Numbered from the stretch's first letter, positions 1 through 6,024 are shown. The stretch is DNA of 8,302 nucleotides from Desulfobacterales bacterium (GCA_030017395.1 JASEIZ010000084.1:1-8302), one strand, 5' to 3'. Notes: generated by a model not told the origin, from the letters alone. Made by a program: numbers and translations.

Positions 1-517
1 TATCAAGAACTTTGCTCTTATCGAAATTAATGGTTGGATATAATGCTATCCCGATTGTAACCGTTCTGTTTTGACTGTCTGCAACATTGCGGTTAATCTT
101 TTCAGCAATATCTTGGCAAAGGGATTCATCGGCTTCCGGGAAAAAACATCCGAATATGCTGTTTCCTGTCTGTCCCCAAATACCATTATTGCTCCTGCAT
201 ACAAGGTCGATTGTTTTAGCGACATCAAGCAGGATACTTGAAGCCTGGCTTATATCTGATGGCTCGTCCTTATCAGATGGCTTGTCAATCTGAACGACCA
301 TTGCTCCGAACTGCGATGAAGAATCGAGAGCTTTCATGGCATGATTGATCAAAGATCTATTATGCAAAATATCCGGGAATTCTCTTTTCAGTTCATCCAA
401 ACCAAGAGATAACCCGGCATCTGCTTTATCGGTCATCTGTTTGGAATCTGTTCTGGAAAACAGAAATTGATGGGTTAAGCTGCGGTCGTAAAATAGTTTT
501 TGCTTATTGTGTTTCAT
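1..517 (-). CDS. Degenerate GGDEF-like domain protein, C-terminus outside window
   Basis: An open frame reads leftward from an ATG at 515-517 to the window edge (172 codons, no stop). Residues about 65-172 follow the order of a diguanylate cyclase fold: a strand with GAMVVQIDKPS, a helix, a strand resembling the active hairpin (IWGQTGNSIFGCFFPEAD), a helix with EKINRNV, then VTIGIALYP, a very typical GGDEF-domain segment. The GGDEF signature itself is replaced by GNSIF and the metal-binding Asp of the first strand is not in a convincing context. I therefore infer a catalytically dead sensory or scaffold domain rather than a c-di-GMP synthase. No membrane segment or signal peptide is visible in the N-terminal 60 residues. 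The gene begins 38 bp after the selA stop on the same strand, so co-transcription with selA is likely. The Shine-Dalgarno is weak (AAAGAAA region). Related proteins may continue into TPR repeats, but that part lies outside the window. Confidence 0.72.
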   Translation of the reverse strand, partial: MKHNKQKLFYDRSLTHQFLFSRTDSKQMTDKADAGLSLGLDELKREFPDILHNRSLINHAMKALDSSSQFGAMVVQIDKPSDKDEPSDISQASSILLDVAKTIDLVCRSNNGIWGQTGNSIFGCFFPEADESLCQDIAEKINRNVADSQNRTVTIGIALYPTINFDKSKVLD

Positions 518-555
518 AATCAGGTTTCTTTAACTTAAACAAAATGGAATACGGT

Positions 556-1977
556 TCAAATATCTCCAAACATGCCGGAAAAGGCTGATTCTATAAACTG
601 CAATTCATCTTCTTGCACGGTTCTGAGGTCTATAATAAACAAATCATCTTCTATTCTTCCTATTATCGGGGGCGTATTGTTCCGCATGTATCTTTCGACA
701 GCATTAACAGACAGCCCTTTCACATGAATGCCGACACACCTGCTGGGCAGGTCAAGAAGCGGAAGCGCTCCGCCTCCTGCCTGCGAAGATAGATCGATCA
801 GCTTAATAGAAAAACCGGCATGGTTAATGTTTTTCAGCAGATTGCAAAGCCTGTCCGCCTTTTTTGCGATTTCGTCATAAGAAAGGGTCAACATGCGCAA
901 AGCAGGAATCGCGGCAATTGCTTTGTCTTTGTCCAGATACAGGCGCAAAGTGCTTTCCAGAGCCGCAAGTGTCAACTTATCTATCCGCAGCGCCCTTGTA
1001 AGGGGATTTTGCTTTATCCGGTCAAGAACATCCTTTTTACCGACGATTATGCCGGCCTGCGGACCACCAAGGAGCTTGTCTCCGCTGAAAGTCACAACAT
1101 CCAAACCTGTTGCCACAGATTCCTGAACAGTGGGCTCTTTTAACAAGCCATATTGTGAAAAATCGATAAAAGTTCCACTTCCCAGGTCTTCCATTACAGG
1201 AATATGATATTTCTTTCCAAGCTCAACCATGTTCTTGACAGAAACCTCGGCTGTAAAACCCACCACGCTGTAATTGCTTTTATGTACCTTTAAGAGAAGC
1301 CCTGTGTCGCTTTCTATTGCGGATTCATAATCTTTAAGATGGGTGCGGTTTGTTGTGCCGACCTCCTTTAAAATTCCGCCGCTTTTTGTCATTATATCTG
1401 GAATCCGGAATGAACCGCCGATTTCAACAAGTTCTCCTCTTGATACAACAACTTTTTTCCCCTTTGCTATTGTTTCCAAACAAAGCAAAACAGCTCCTGC
1501 ATTATTATTCACAACCATGGCTGCCTGAGCGCCACTGATTTCACACAGTATGTCCTCAACAGCGCTATACCTTGAACCACGCACACCTTTTGACAGATCA
1601 AACTCCAGGTTCGAATAGCTGCTTGCGATAAGAGACAGGTTCTCAACAGCTTCAGCAGCAAGTATTGATCTGCCGAGATTTGTATGCACGACAACGCCGG
1701 TGGCGTTAATTACACGCAAAAGATTCGGAGACACGGCATTTTGTGCGCAAACTTTTACTTTCTCAAGAATCACGGATTCAGACAGCGCTTCTTCTTTAAT
1801 TTCCATTTTATCATCAAGAATAACTATGCGAAGATCCTGGATAACTGAACGAACACAGCGAACCAGAACAGATTTTGGAATATCTTCAAATATCGGTTTC
1901 GTCCCTGCAATTTCAAGGATATGATCAACGCCGGGAAGCATTTTTAAAAAGGACTGCCTTTTTTCATTTAGTTTCAT
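556..1977 (-). CDS. selA: L-seryl-tRNA(Sec) selenium transferase SelA
   Basis: SelA is a cytoplasmic PLP enzyme that converts Ser-tRNA(Sec) to Sec-tRNA(Sec) using selenophosphate, so this genome should make selenoproteins. The 473-aa product is close to the usual length of about 460. Visible hallmarks are an N-terminal tRNA-binding helical region with LLPxVD-type motif (LKMLPGVDHIL, 11-21), RVINATGVVVHTNLGRS (88-104), the PLP-contact segment VVNNNAGAVLL (155-165), RGELVEIGGSFRIPDIM (180-196), GTTNRTHLKDY (207-217), MEDLGSGTFIDF (262-273), and the PLP-lysine motif SGDKLLGGPQAG with K301. Upstream of the ATG (read on the minus strand) there is a purine-rich GAGGAAAGAGAG at suitable spacing, which supports this start. 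The frame looks intact. It heads a probable two-gene unit with the GGDEF-like gene. selB and selC are not in the window. Confidence 0.97.
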   Translation of the reverse strand: MKLNEKRQSFLKMLPGVDHILEIAGTKPIFEDIPKSVLVRCVRSVIQDLRIVILDDKMEIKEEALSESVILEKVKVCAQNAVSPNLLRVINATGVVVHTNLGRSILAAEAVENLSLIASSYSNLEFDLSKGVRGSRYSAVEDILCEISGAQAAMVVNNNAGAVLLCLETIAKGKKVVVSRGELVEIGGSFRIPDIMTKSGGILKEVGTTNRTHLKDYESAIESDTGLLLKVHKSNYSVVGFTAEVSVKNMVELGKKYHIPVMEDLGSGTFIDFSQYGLLKEPTVQESVATGLDVVTFSGDKLLGGPQAGIIVGKKDVLDRIKQNPLTRALRIDKLTLAALESTLRLYLDKDKAIAAIPALRMLTLSYDEIAKKADRLCNLLKNINHAGFSIKLIDLSSQAGGGALPLLDLPSRCVGIHVKGLSVNAVERYMRNNTPPIIGRIEDDLFIIDLRTVQEDELQFIESAFSGMFGDI

Positions 1978-2016
1978 TTTTTCCGATACTCTCTTTCCTC
2001 AAAAAGTGGTTTTTTT

Positions 2017-2034
2017 ACTTTTTACGAGTTCATC
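2017..2034 (-). repeat. Solo terminus of the GATGAACTCG repeat family
   Basis: Read on the minus strand, these 18 bases are identical to the left terminal repeat of the complete element at 3574 (GATGAACTCGTAAAAAGT). The central palindromes are absent, so this is either a solo end left by deletion or a minimal member of the family. It sits about 40 bp upstream of the selA start, in its 5' leader. The ACTTTTTAC half (2017-2025) can also pair with GTAAAAAAGT at 2037-2046 around an 11-nt loop. Confidence 0.7.
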
Positions 2035-2149
2035 AAGTAAAAAAGTGCGAAACTTAAACAATCGTCGCTGAGCATTCCGCATTTTGTGGCAGTTTGATTC
2101 CATATCATCTATTTATAAGTCATTTCAATAGATTTCTTTTAATAACAGC

Positions 2150-2173
2150 TTAACGTTAAAAGTTATACTTTTA
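2150..2173. promoter_or_regulatory. AT-rich dyads upstream of rfbB with -10-like box
   Basis: Two perfect palindromes overlap here: TTAACGTTAA (2150-2159) and TAAAAGT-TAT-ACTTTTA (2157-2173). The second contains TATACT (2164-2169), a good match to a sigma-70 -10 box on the plus strand, but no convincing -35 lies 16-18 bp upstream. The arrangement suits an operator over a weak promoter of rfbB, 57 bp upstream of its ATG. The symmetry is seen directly; the function is inferred. Confidence 0.4.
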
Positions 2174-2229
2174 CATTAAAATCTGATATAAAATTTATTT
2201 ACAACAAAACAGCGAGGTATTTGAAAACC

Positions 2230-3282
2230 ATGAAAAACATTCTTGTCACAGGAGGCTGCGGATTTATCGGCGCAAATTTTATCCGATATCTGCTTGAAGA
2301 AACCGATTTTACAGGACGGATAATCAATGTGGACAAATTGACCTACGCGGGCAACCCTGAAAACTTAGCTGGAATTGACAAGCAGTTCCCGGAGCGGTAT
2401 CATTTTGTAAAAGCCGACATATGCAATAAAAAAACCATGCGCATGGTTTTTGAAAGATTTTCAATTGACGCTGTATGTCACTTTGCTGCTGAATCACACG
2501 TTGACAGATCGATTGTAGAGCCGGATGCATTTATCAAAACAAATATTATCGGAACATTTAACCTGCTGGAACTGGCCAGGTTTTATCAGGACAGGACAAT
2601 CCTTTTTCATCATATCAGCACTGACGAGGTTTACGGCTCACTTGGAGAAAGTGGCTATTTTACCGAAAAAACGCCTTACAGCCCAAACAGCCCTTATTCT
2701 GCTTCCAAGGCCGCCTCGGACCATCTGGTAAGATCGTACGGTAAAACATACGACCTGCCTGTAACCATATCAAATTGTTCAAACAATTACGGCCCATACC
2801 AGTTTCCGGAAAAACTTATACCGCTTACCATATTAAATGCGCTTGAAGGAAAACCGCTTCCGGTTTATGGAAAGGGCATTAATGTAAGGGACTGGCTATA
2901 CGTAACCGATCATTGCATAGCTGTCTGGCTGATTATGCAAAAGGGTAAACCCGGTGAGACGTACAATATAGGCGGCCGCTGCGAAATGCGCAATATAGAT
3001 GTTGTCGGGATTATATCCGATATGATTGACGAACTGGTCCCGAATCCGGGCAACAGGCCGCGAAGAGATTTAATTGCTCTTGTAAAGGACAGGCCCGGCC
3101 ATGATCAAAGGTATGCCATAGATTTCAGCAAGCTGCAAACAGAGCTTGGCTGGGTTCCTGCTGAATCGTTTGAAACCGGAATAAAGAAAACCATTAAATG
3201 GTATATTGATAATAAAGGTTGGGTAGATAGAGTTAAAAGCAACGAATATAAGTCGTGGATAGAAAGACATTACAATTTATAG
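2230..3282 (+). CDS. rfbB: dTDP-glucose 4,6-dehydratase
   Basis: This enzyme (RfbB/RmlB, extended SDR family) converts dTDP-glucose to dTDP-4-keto-6-deoxyglucose in the cytoplasm, an early step to dTDP-rhamnose and other deoxysugars of LPS or exopolysaccharide. The product is 350 aa (family about 340-360). Visible motifs: NAD-binding GGCGFIG (8-14), the dTDP-sugar family segment DKLTYAGN (35-42), FAAESHVDRSI (85-95), catalytic STDEVYG with the Asp-Glu pair (130-136), YSASK with catalytic Tyr and Lys (156-160), NCSNNYGPYQFPEKLIPL (182-199), RDWLYVTDHC, and the C-terminal RPGHDQRYAID. I chose the ATG at 2230 because it gives the canonical MKNILVTGG start and lies 12 nt after GAGG (2214-2217). 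A TTG at 2221 would add three residues but lies only 3 nt from that Shine-Dalgarno. No rmlA, rmlC or rmlD partner is in the window, so the gene stands alone here. Confidence 0.95.
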   Translation: MKNILVTGGCGFIGANFIRYLLEETDFTGRIINVDKLTYAGNPENLAGIDKQFPERYHFVKADICNKKTMRMVFERFSIDAVCHFAAESHVDRSIVEPDAFIKTNIIGTFNLLELARFYQDRTILFHHISTDEVYGSLGESGYFTEKTPYSPNSPYSASKAASDHLVRSYGKTYDLPVTISNCSNNYGPYQFPEKLIPLTILNALEGKPLPVYGKGINVRDWLYVTDHCIAVWLIMQKGKPGETYNIGGRCEMRNIDVVGIISDMIDELVPNPGNRPRRDLIALVKDRPGHDQRYAIDFSKLQTELGWVPAESFETGIKKTIKWYIDNKGWVDRVKSNEYKSWIERHYNL

Positions 3283-3319
3283 GAAAGAAACCAAAAAGTA
3301 TTCAAACCCATAAAGTAAA

Positions 3320-3362
3320 GCTCCCCTTGCCACCACCCTAAAGAACGGGGCTTGCGGGGAGC
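3320..3362. repeat. IS200/IS605-end-like hairpin remnant
   Basis: The outer arms GCTCCCC (3320-3326) and GGGGAGC (3356-3362) pair perfectly. On the minus strand the inner part reads CCCCGTTCTTTAGGG, an arrangement I associate with the subterminal hairpin of IS200/IS605-type elements. No tnpA or tnpB lies next to it. There is no T-run after the stem on either strand, so it does not look like a terminator for rfbB. The family assignment is from memory and tentative. Confidence 0.4.
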
Positions 3363-3423
3363 AATCTGGCCAACCATTCAGAAGAAACTTGTTGTTTTAA
3401 TATTCCAAAAAATCTAAATGAAC

Positions 3424-3448
3424 TACCCGGCAGCAAGCGGTCGGGGTA
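3424..3448. repeat. Imperfect TACCC/GGGTA palindrome
   Basis: TACCC at 3424-3428 pairs with GGGTA at 3444-3448 around a GC-rich, partly self-complementary centre with CAGCAAGCGG. It looks like a decayed copy of a hairpin repeat whose intact form would have fully complementary arms around a CAA loop. It lies in the same spacer as the other palindromes. Confidence 0.4.
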
Positions 3449-3573
3449 TCGCTCATCCGATTTTCACAATCTAAACGAAGGAGACCTTTATTGCATAACT
3501 CACATCTGTCTGCGTTCAAACACACACAGGCAGAAAAATATGAGTAGTCTGCGTAATCTGTGTATTAAAAAGT

Positions 3574-3706
3574 GATGAACTCGTAAAAAGTCCCGAAATC
3601 GTCATGCCGGACTTGATCCGGCATCCAGAACGCATTGAATTTACTGGATTCCGGCTTTCGCCGGAATGACGTAAAACGGTATTTTTTGACTTTTTACGAA
3701 GCCATC
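3574..3706 (+). mobile_element. Complete 133-bp MITE/BIME-like palindromic element
   Basis: The ends are inverted repeats: GATGAACTCGTAAAAAGTC (3574-3592) and, on the other strand, GATGGCTTCGTAAAAAGTC (3688-3706), 16 of 19 identical. Inside are two strong hairpins: ATGCCGGA-CTTGA-TCCGGCAT (3604-3624) and ATTCCGGC-TTTC-GCCGGAAT (3648-3667). The two hairpins are themselves inverted relative to each other (CGTCATGCCGG at 3600-3610 against CCGGAATGACG at 3661-3671), so the whole unit can fold as one large cruciform. It has no coding capacity. The 7-mer AAAAAGT stands directly on both sides (3567-3573 and 3707-3713) and may be a target-site duplication, though it also resembles sequence inside the termini. 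Other copies in this window are the solo end near 2017 and the copy entering mod at 8250. Confidence 0.75.
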
Positions 3707-3720
3707 AAAAAGTATATAGA

Positions 3721-4572
3721 ATGCAAAAAGTTAAACCTGATGATAGAAAATTTTTGTTGCTTGTCGAGAAGATCAAGCAGATTTTTACGGATGGTTTTGT
3801 CTTAAGTGATGACATTACGCACTATATTGATTCCACTTTTTTAAGCCCTTCTGTAAGTAAACTTAAAGAAATTATCAACGACGAACATAATTGCGAAAGG
3901 GATTCCCTGATTGAGCTGTTATTTTTCCCTGACGAGTCAATGCAAATTAAGCTCGAAGAATTTCTTGAAAGCGAAGATTTTAAAAAGGAAGATGAAGAAA
4001 AAGTACTTAGTTATATTTCAGATAAAAAATTATTAACAACAATACGTTTCCCTGAGAGTGAAGACTCATTAAAGCTTTTTCTCCCAAAATCGTCTGCAAT
4101 GCAATTCCTTTCCCGTCTTAATATTTCAAGGAAACTGAATAAAAGGCTTATTAAAGCAATAGACGAATTTGTCTCCGATAAGTGTAGAACTGCTGTTAAG
4201 GTGAGGTTGAGAAACGCCAGAGTTCAATTTACTGAAAATAAAATTATGTTTCTGCGCTCTTTTTTTAAAAAATTAAAAGTTGAAGACAATTATTTTTTCA
4301 AGTGTCTGGATTTCATACTGGACTTTTTTGACGGAATTAAAGATGACGAAAATATATTGCAGTCCTTTTTAGGCAAAAAAGAATTATATTTTCAAGATAT
4401 TCAAAAAGCATCGAGATTTGAGGAACTGCTGAATAAAAACAACATGGAGACATTAATATCCCGTGGAGTAAGAATCCCGCACATCAGCAAAGAGGATGCG
4501 ATGCATAACATAGTAATAATAGATACAATCATCCTTGCGGTTTATGGCAAACAATATAACTTAAAATCTTAG
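3721..4572 (+). CDS. Unrecognised 283-aa helical, Lys/Glu-rich protein
   Basis: I do not recognise a family. The product is 283 aa, predicted cytoplasmic, with no signal peptide or membrane segment, and rich in Lys, Glu, Asp, Leu and Phe in a pattern suggesting an all-helical fold. Stretches such as LLVEKIKQIF (13-22), SMQIKLEEFLESEDFKKEDEEKVLSYI in the first third, and a C-terminal block with ISRGVRIPHISKEDAMHNIVIIDTIILAVYGK stand out. The C-terminal block is the most motif-like part and may be conserved. The ATG starts 14 bp after the MITE-like element and has no Shine-Dalgarno. The frame is open upstream only to a TGA at 3667 inside the element and offers no better start. The gene is visibly more AT-rich than selA or rfbB. 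The transporter follows 37 bp later, so the two may be co-transcribed. Confidence 0.75.
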   Translation: MQKVKPDDRKFLLLVEKIKQIFTDGFVLSDDITHYIDSTFLSPSVSKLKEIINDEHNCERDSLIELLFFPDESMQIKLEEFLESEDFKKEDEEKVLSYISDKKLLTTIRFPESEDSLKLFLPKSSAMQFLSRLNISRKLNKRLIKAIDEFVSDKCRTAVKVRLRNARVQFTENKIMFLRSFFKKLKVEDNYFFKCLDFILDFFDGIKDDENILQSFLGKKELYFQDIQKASRFEELLNKNNMETLISRGVRIPHISKEDAMHNIVIIDTIILAVYGKQYNLKS

Positions 4573-4609
4573 TTTTTTTGCACAAGTCATATTTTGAGAG
4601 GTAGAGTAC

Positions 4610-5476
4610 TTGTTTTGGTTTATTCTTGCTATTGCTACAGCATTTTGTGTGGCCACCGGCGACGCTTTGACAAAGAAGTTTTTTGGCAGGTTTTCGCCTT
4701 ATGATATGGCGGTTGCCTCTTCTATTTATAGCCTTCCATTTTTGATTATATATGTTTTCTTTATTCCCATTCCACAATTAGACAGTGTGTTCTGGTGGCT
4801 TGCAAGCGTTTTGATCCCTTTGGATATCTTTGCTTTTTATCTCTACATGAAAGCTATAAAGATTTCTCCTCTTTCTATCTCAATTCCGTTTTTGTCATTT
4901 ACACCGGTTTTTATGATATTAACGGGTTTTATTGTTCTTGGAGAAGCGCCTAACATTTGGGGGATTATAGGTATAGGTTTTGTCGTGGCCGGCAGTTATT
5001 TATTAAATGTAACACAGATAAAATATGGCTATTTTGCTCCATTTAAGGCTATTCTCAGGGAGCCGGGTTCTATTTTGATGCTGGTGATTGCATTTATATA
5101 TTCTTTCTTAGCTGTTTTGGGGAAAAAGGCAATCCAGCATTCTTCTCCACTTTTTTTCGGGGCTTTTTTCCTGGTAGTTTTCGATGTAACTATTTTGATC
5201 TTATTTCCTTTTCTTAAAAAAATTAAGTGGAGAGACATACTAAAAGTACCAGCAAAAGGATTGACCGTCGGTTTGATGCTCTTTCTGCATGTATTATTCC
5301 ATTCCCTTTCAATCAGTATGGTCGAGGCGGTTTATATGATTGCTGTAAAGCGTATGAGTATTCTTTTTAGTGTAGGTTATGGCTGGGTTTTATTTAAAGA
5401 AACCAATATAGGCGCAAGGATTCTCGGGGCGTTATTTATGCTTGCAGGAGTGGTATTTATTATGTTGCTAGGCTGA
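4610..5476 (+). CDS. EamA/DMT-superfamily 10-TM transporter
   Basis: This is a drug/metabolite transporter-type inner-membrane permease, with the substrate not deducible. The 288 residues give about ten hydrophobic segments (near 1-20, 32-52, 60-80, 87-111, 116-134, 152-172, 180-201, 218-236, 239-262, 269-288), arranged as two five-TM EamA repeats. Each half ends with the family's pattern: FTPVFMILTGFIVLGEAPNIWGIIGIGFVVAG in the first half and ILFSVGYGWVLFKETNIGARILGALFMLAG in the second, with the conserved Glu after the fourth helix of each repeat (E112, E264). The start is TTG, supported by GAGAGG (4596-4601) 8 nt upstream. There is no ATG nearby that keeps TM1. The neighbouring 283-aa gene gives no clue to the cargo. 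Its 3' end overlaps the antisense RAYT relic frame by 17 bp. Confidence 0.92.
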   Translation: MFWFILAIATAFCVATGDALTKKFFGRFSPYDMAVASSIYSLPFLIIYVFFIPIPQLDSVFWWLASVLIPLDIFAFYLYMKAIKISPLSISIPFLSFTPVFMILTGFIVLGEAPNIWGIIGIGFVVAGSYLLNVTQIKYGYFAPFKAILREPGSILMLVIAFIYSFLAVLGKKAIQHSSPLFFGAFFLVVFDVTILILFPFLKKIKWRDILKVPAKGLTVGLMLFLHVLFHSLSISMVEAVYMIAVKRMSILFSVGYGWVLFKETNIGARILGALFMLAGVVFIMLLG

Positions 5477-5753
5477 AGTCCGAAAGGCTAAATTTTACCA
5501 ATACCTTGCAATTTTCATTTATAATTTTCTCTTTTTCGTCGAAAAGAGCACGCAGCTCTTCCTGCCCATAAACAATTTTGGTAATAATATCGCCAGGAGA
5601 TATTTTTCCTCTTTTGTAGAAACGGCCGTAACAGCAATGCCGCCGGTTAAAAGCAACCGCATAGCCGGTCAGAAGTCGTCGCATAATTTGAGCGATTGGC
5701 TCTTTGCCGGTTTTTAAAAGAAGATGGAAATGAAAAGAAACGCCTAAATTCAA
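5460..5753 (-). pseudogene. Decayed RAYT (REP-associated tyrosine transposase) fragment
   Basis: A 97-codon frame starting with a TTG carries a clear piece of a Y1/IS200-like transposase of the RAYT type: the HUH motif context HFHLLLKTG (8-16), then IAQIMRRLLTGYAVAFNRRH (20-39) and GRFYKRGK (43-50). These match the central part of RAYTs that normally read NHFHLLL, LLTGYxxxFNRRH and GHLFQxRYK. A TAA (5769-5771 on the opposite strand) blocks the N-terminal part and none of its sequence is visible upstream. After residue 50 the frame no longer resembles a RAYT. In the next frame EKYLLAILL resembles the YLLEL segment that should follow, so a frameshift near 5604 is likely. The YIHLNP motif with the nucleophilic Tyr is not found. 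I judge it inactive. RAYTs mobilise short palindromic repeats, which are present nearby. Confidence 0.7.
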
Positions 5754-5803
5754 CCCCCCTTTGTCACTTTAATCCGGTTGGCTCGTGCATGGTTTCAAGT
5801 GAA

Positions 5804-5848
5804 GGCACCTGTGCCGCTTATTATCGATATAATGGTTCATAAGCGCAC
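5804..5848. repeat. Nested inverted repeats in the RAYT-fic spacer
   Basis: GGCAC-CT-GTGCC (5804-5815) is a short palindrome. GTGCCGCTTAT (5811-5821) pairs with ATAAGCGCAC (5839-5848) with a single bulged base, around a loop containing TATCGATA. No T-run follows on either strand, so it is not a clear terminator. It may be the DNA-hairpin side of the RAYT relic next to it, or simply a regulatory dyad. Confidence 0.35.
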
Positions 5849-5897
5849 AAAGCAAAAAAGGGAGGCTGAAGAAAATTTGCCACTCTTTTAAAAAATA

Positions 5898-5958
5898 CGC
5901 AACAATGCGCAACTAATAAATAAAATATGTTGCGCTATTTTGTTCAATATCGTATAGT
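5898..5958 (+). promoter_or_regulatory. Putative fic promoter with CGCAAC operator boxes
   Basis: TTGCGC (5930-5935) and TATAGT (5953-5958) are separated by exactly 17 bp and form a plausible sigma-70 promoter 67 bp upstream of the fic ATG. CGCAAC occurs at 5898-5903 and again at 5908-5913, one helical turn apart. The inverted form GTTGCGC (5929-5935) overlaps the -35 box. GCGCAAC/GTTGCGC thus make a dyad with a 15-nt AT-rich centre. Binding at these boxes would block the -35, so repression is the simplest reading. The winged-helix domain of the downstream Fic protein is a candidate regulator (inference). Confidence 0.5.
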
Positions 5959-6024
5959 TTCTTTAAAACCTAAATCCTGCAAGTTTCTTTTTTTGCAAAA
6001 GTCTCGTTTTGACGAAGGATTCTC

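Larger units (their letters stand above)
3283..3720. other. Gene-free spacer made of palindromic repeat remnants
   Basis: This 438-bp stretch has no credible gene. It holds, in order, a GCTCCCC/GGGGAGC hairpin, an imperfect TACCC/GGGTA hairpin, a weak inverted pair TCTGTCTG (3505-3512) / CAGGCAGA (3527-3534), a short direct repeat GTCTGCGT (3508-3515 and 3547-3554), and a complete MITE-like element ending 14 bp before the next gene. The ten bases CAAAAAGTAT occur just after rfbB (3292-3301) and again at 3706-3715 at the far side of the block. It reads as a landing zone for small non-coding mobile repeats. Confidence 0.6.

Noticed and set aside
46..228. Independent 60-aa gene at the left edge
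   Set aside because: It is an internal or different-frame piece of the longer minus-strand frame that runs from the ATG at 517 to the window edge.
820..1143. Plus-strand frames of 107 and 77 codons opposite selA
   Set aside because: They lie antisense to a strongly conserved selA, have no good ribosome binding site and no family resemblance.
2324..2731. Frames antisense to or overlapping rfbB
   Set aside because: Shadows of rfbB, whose own frame carries all expected SDR motifs.
3320..3362. Rho-independent terminator of rfbB
   Set aside because: The stem is good but the loop is about 29 nt and no T-run follows on either strand.
3574..3706. CRISPR array or attachment site
   Set aside because: There is one unit with inverted, not direct, repeats, no spacers and no cas or integrase gene.
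4529..4777. Minus-strand 82-codon frame across the junction of the 283-aa gene and the transporter
   Set aside because: It overlaps the ends of two plausible genes and shows no recognisable domain.
5029..5238. Minus-strand 69-codon frame inside the EamA transporter
   Set aside because: A charged composition mirrored from hydrophobic codons; typical antisense shadow of a membrane protein.
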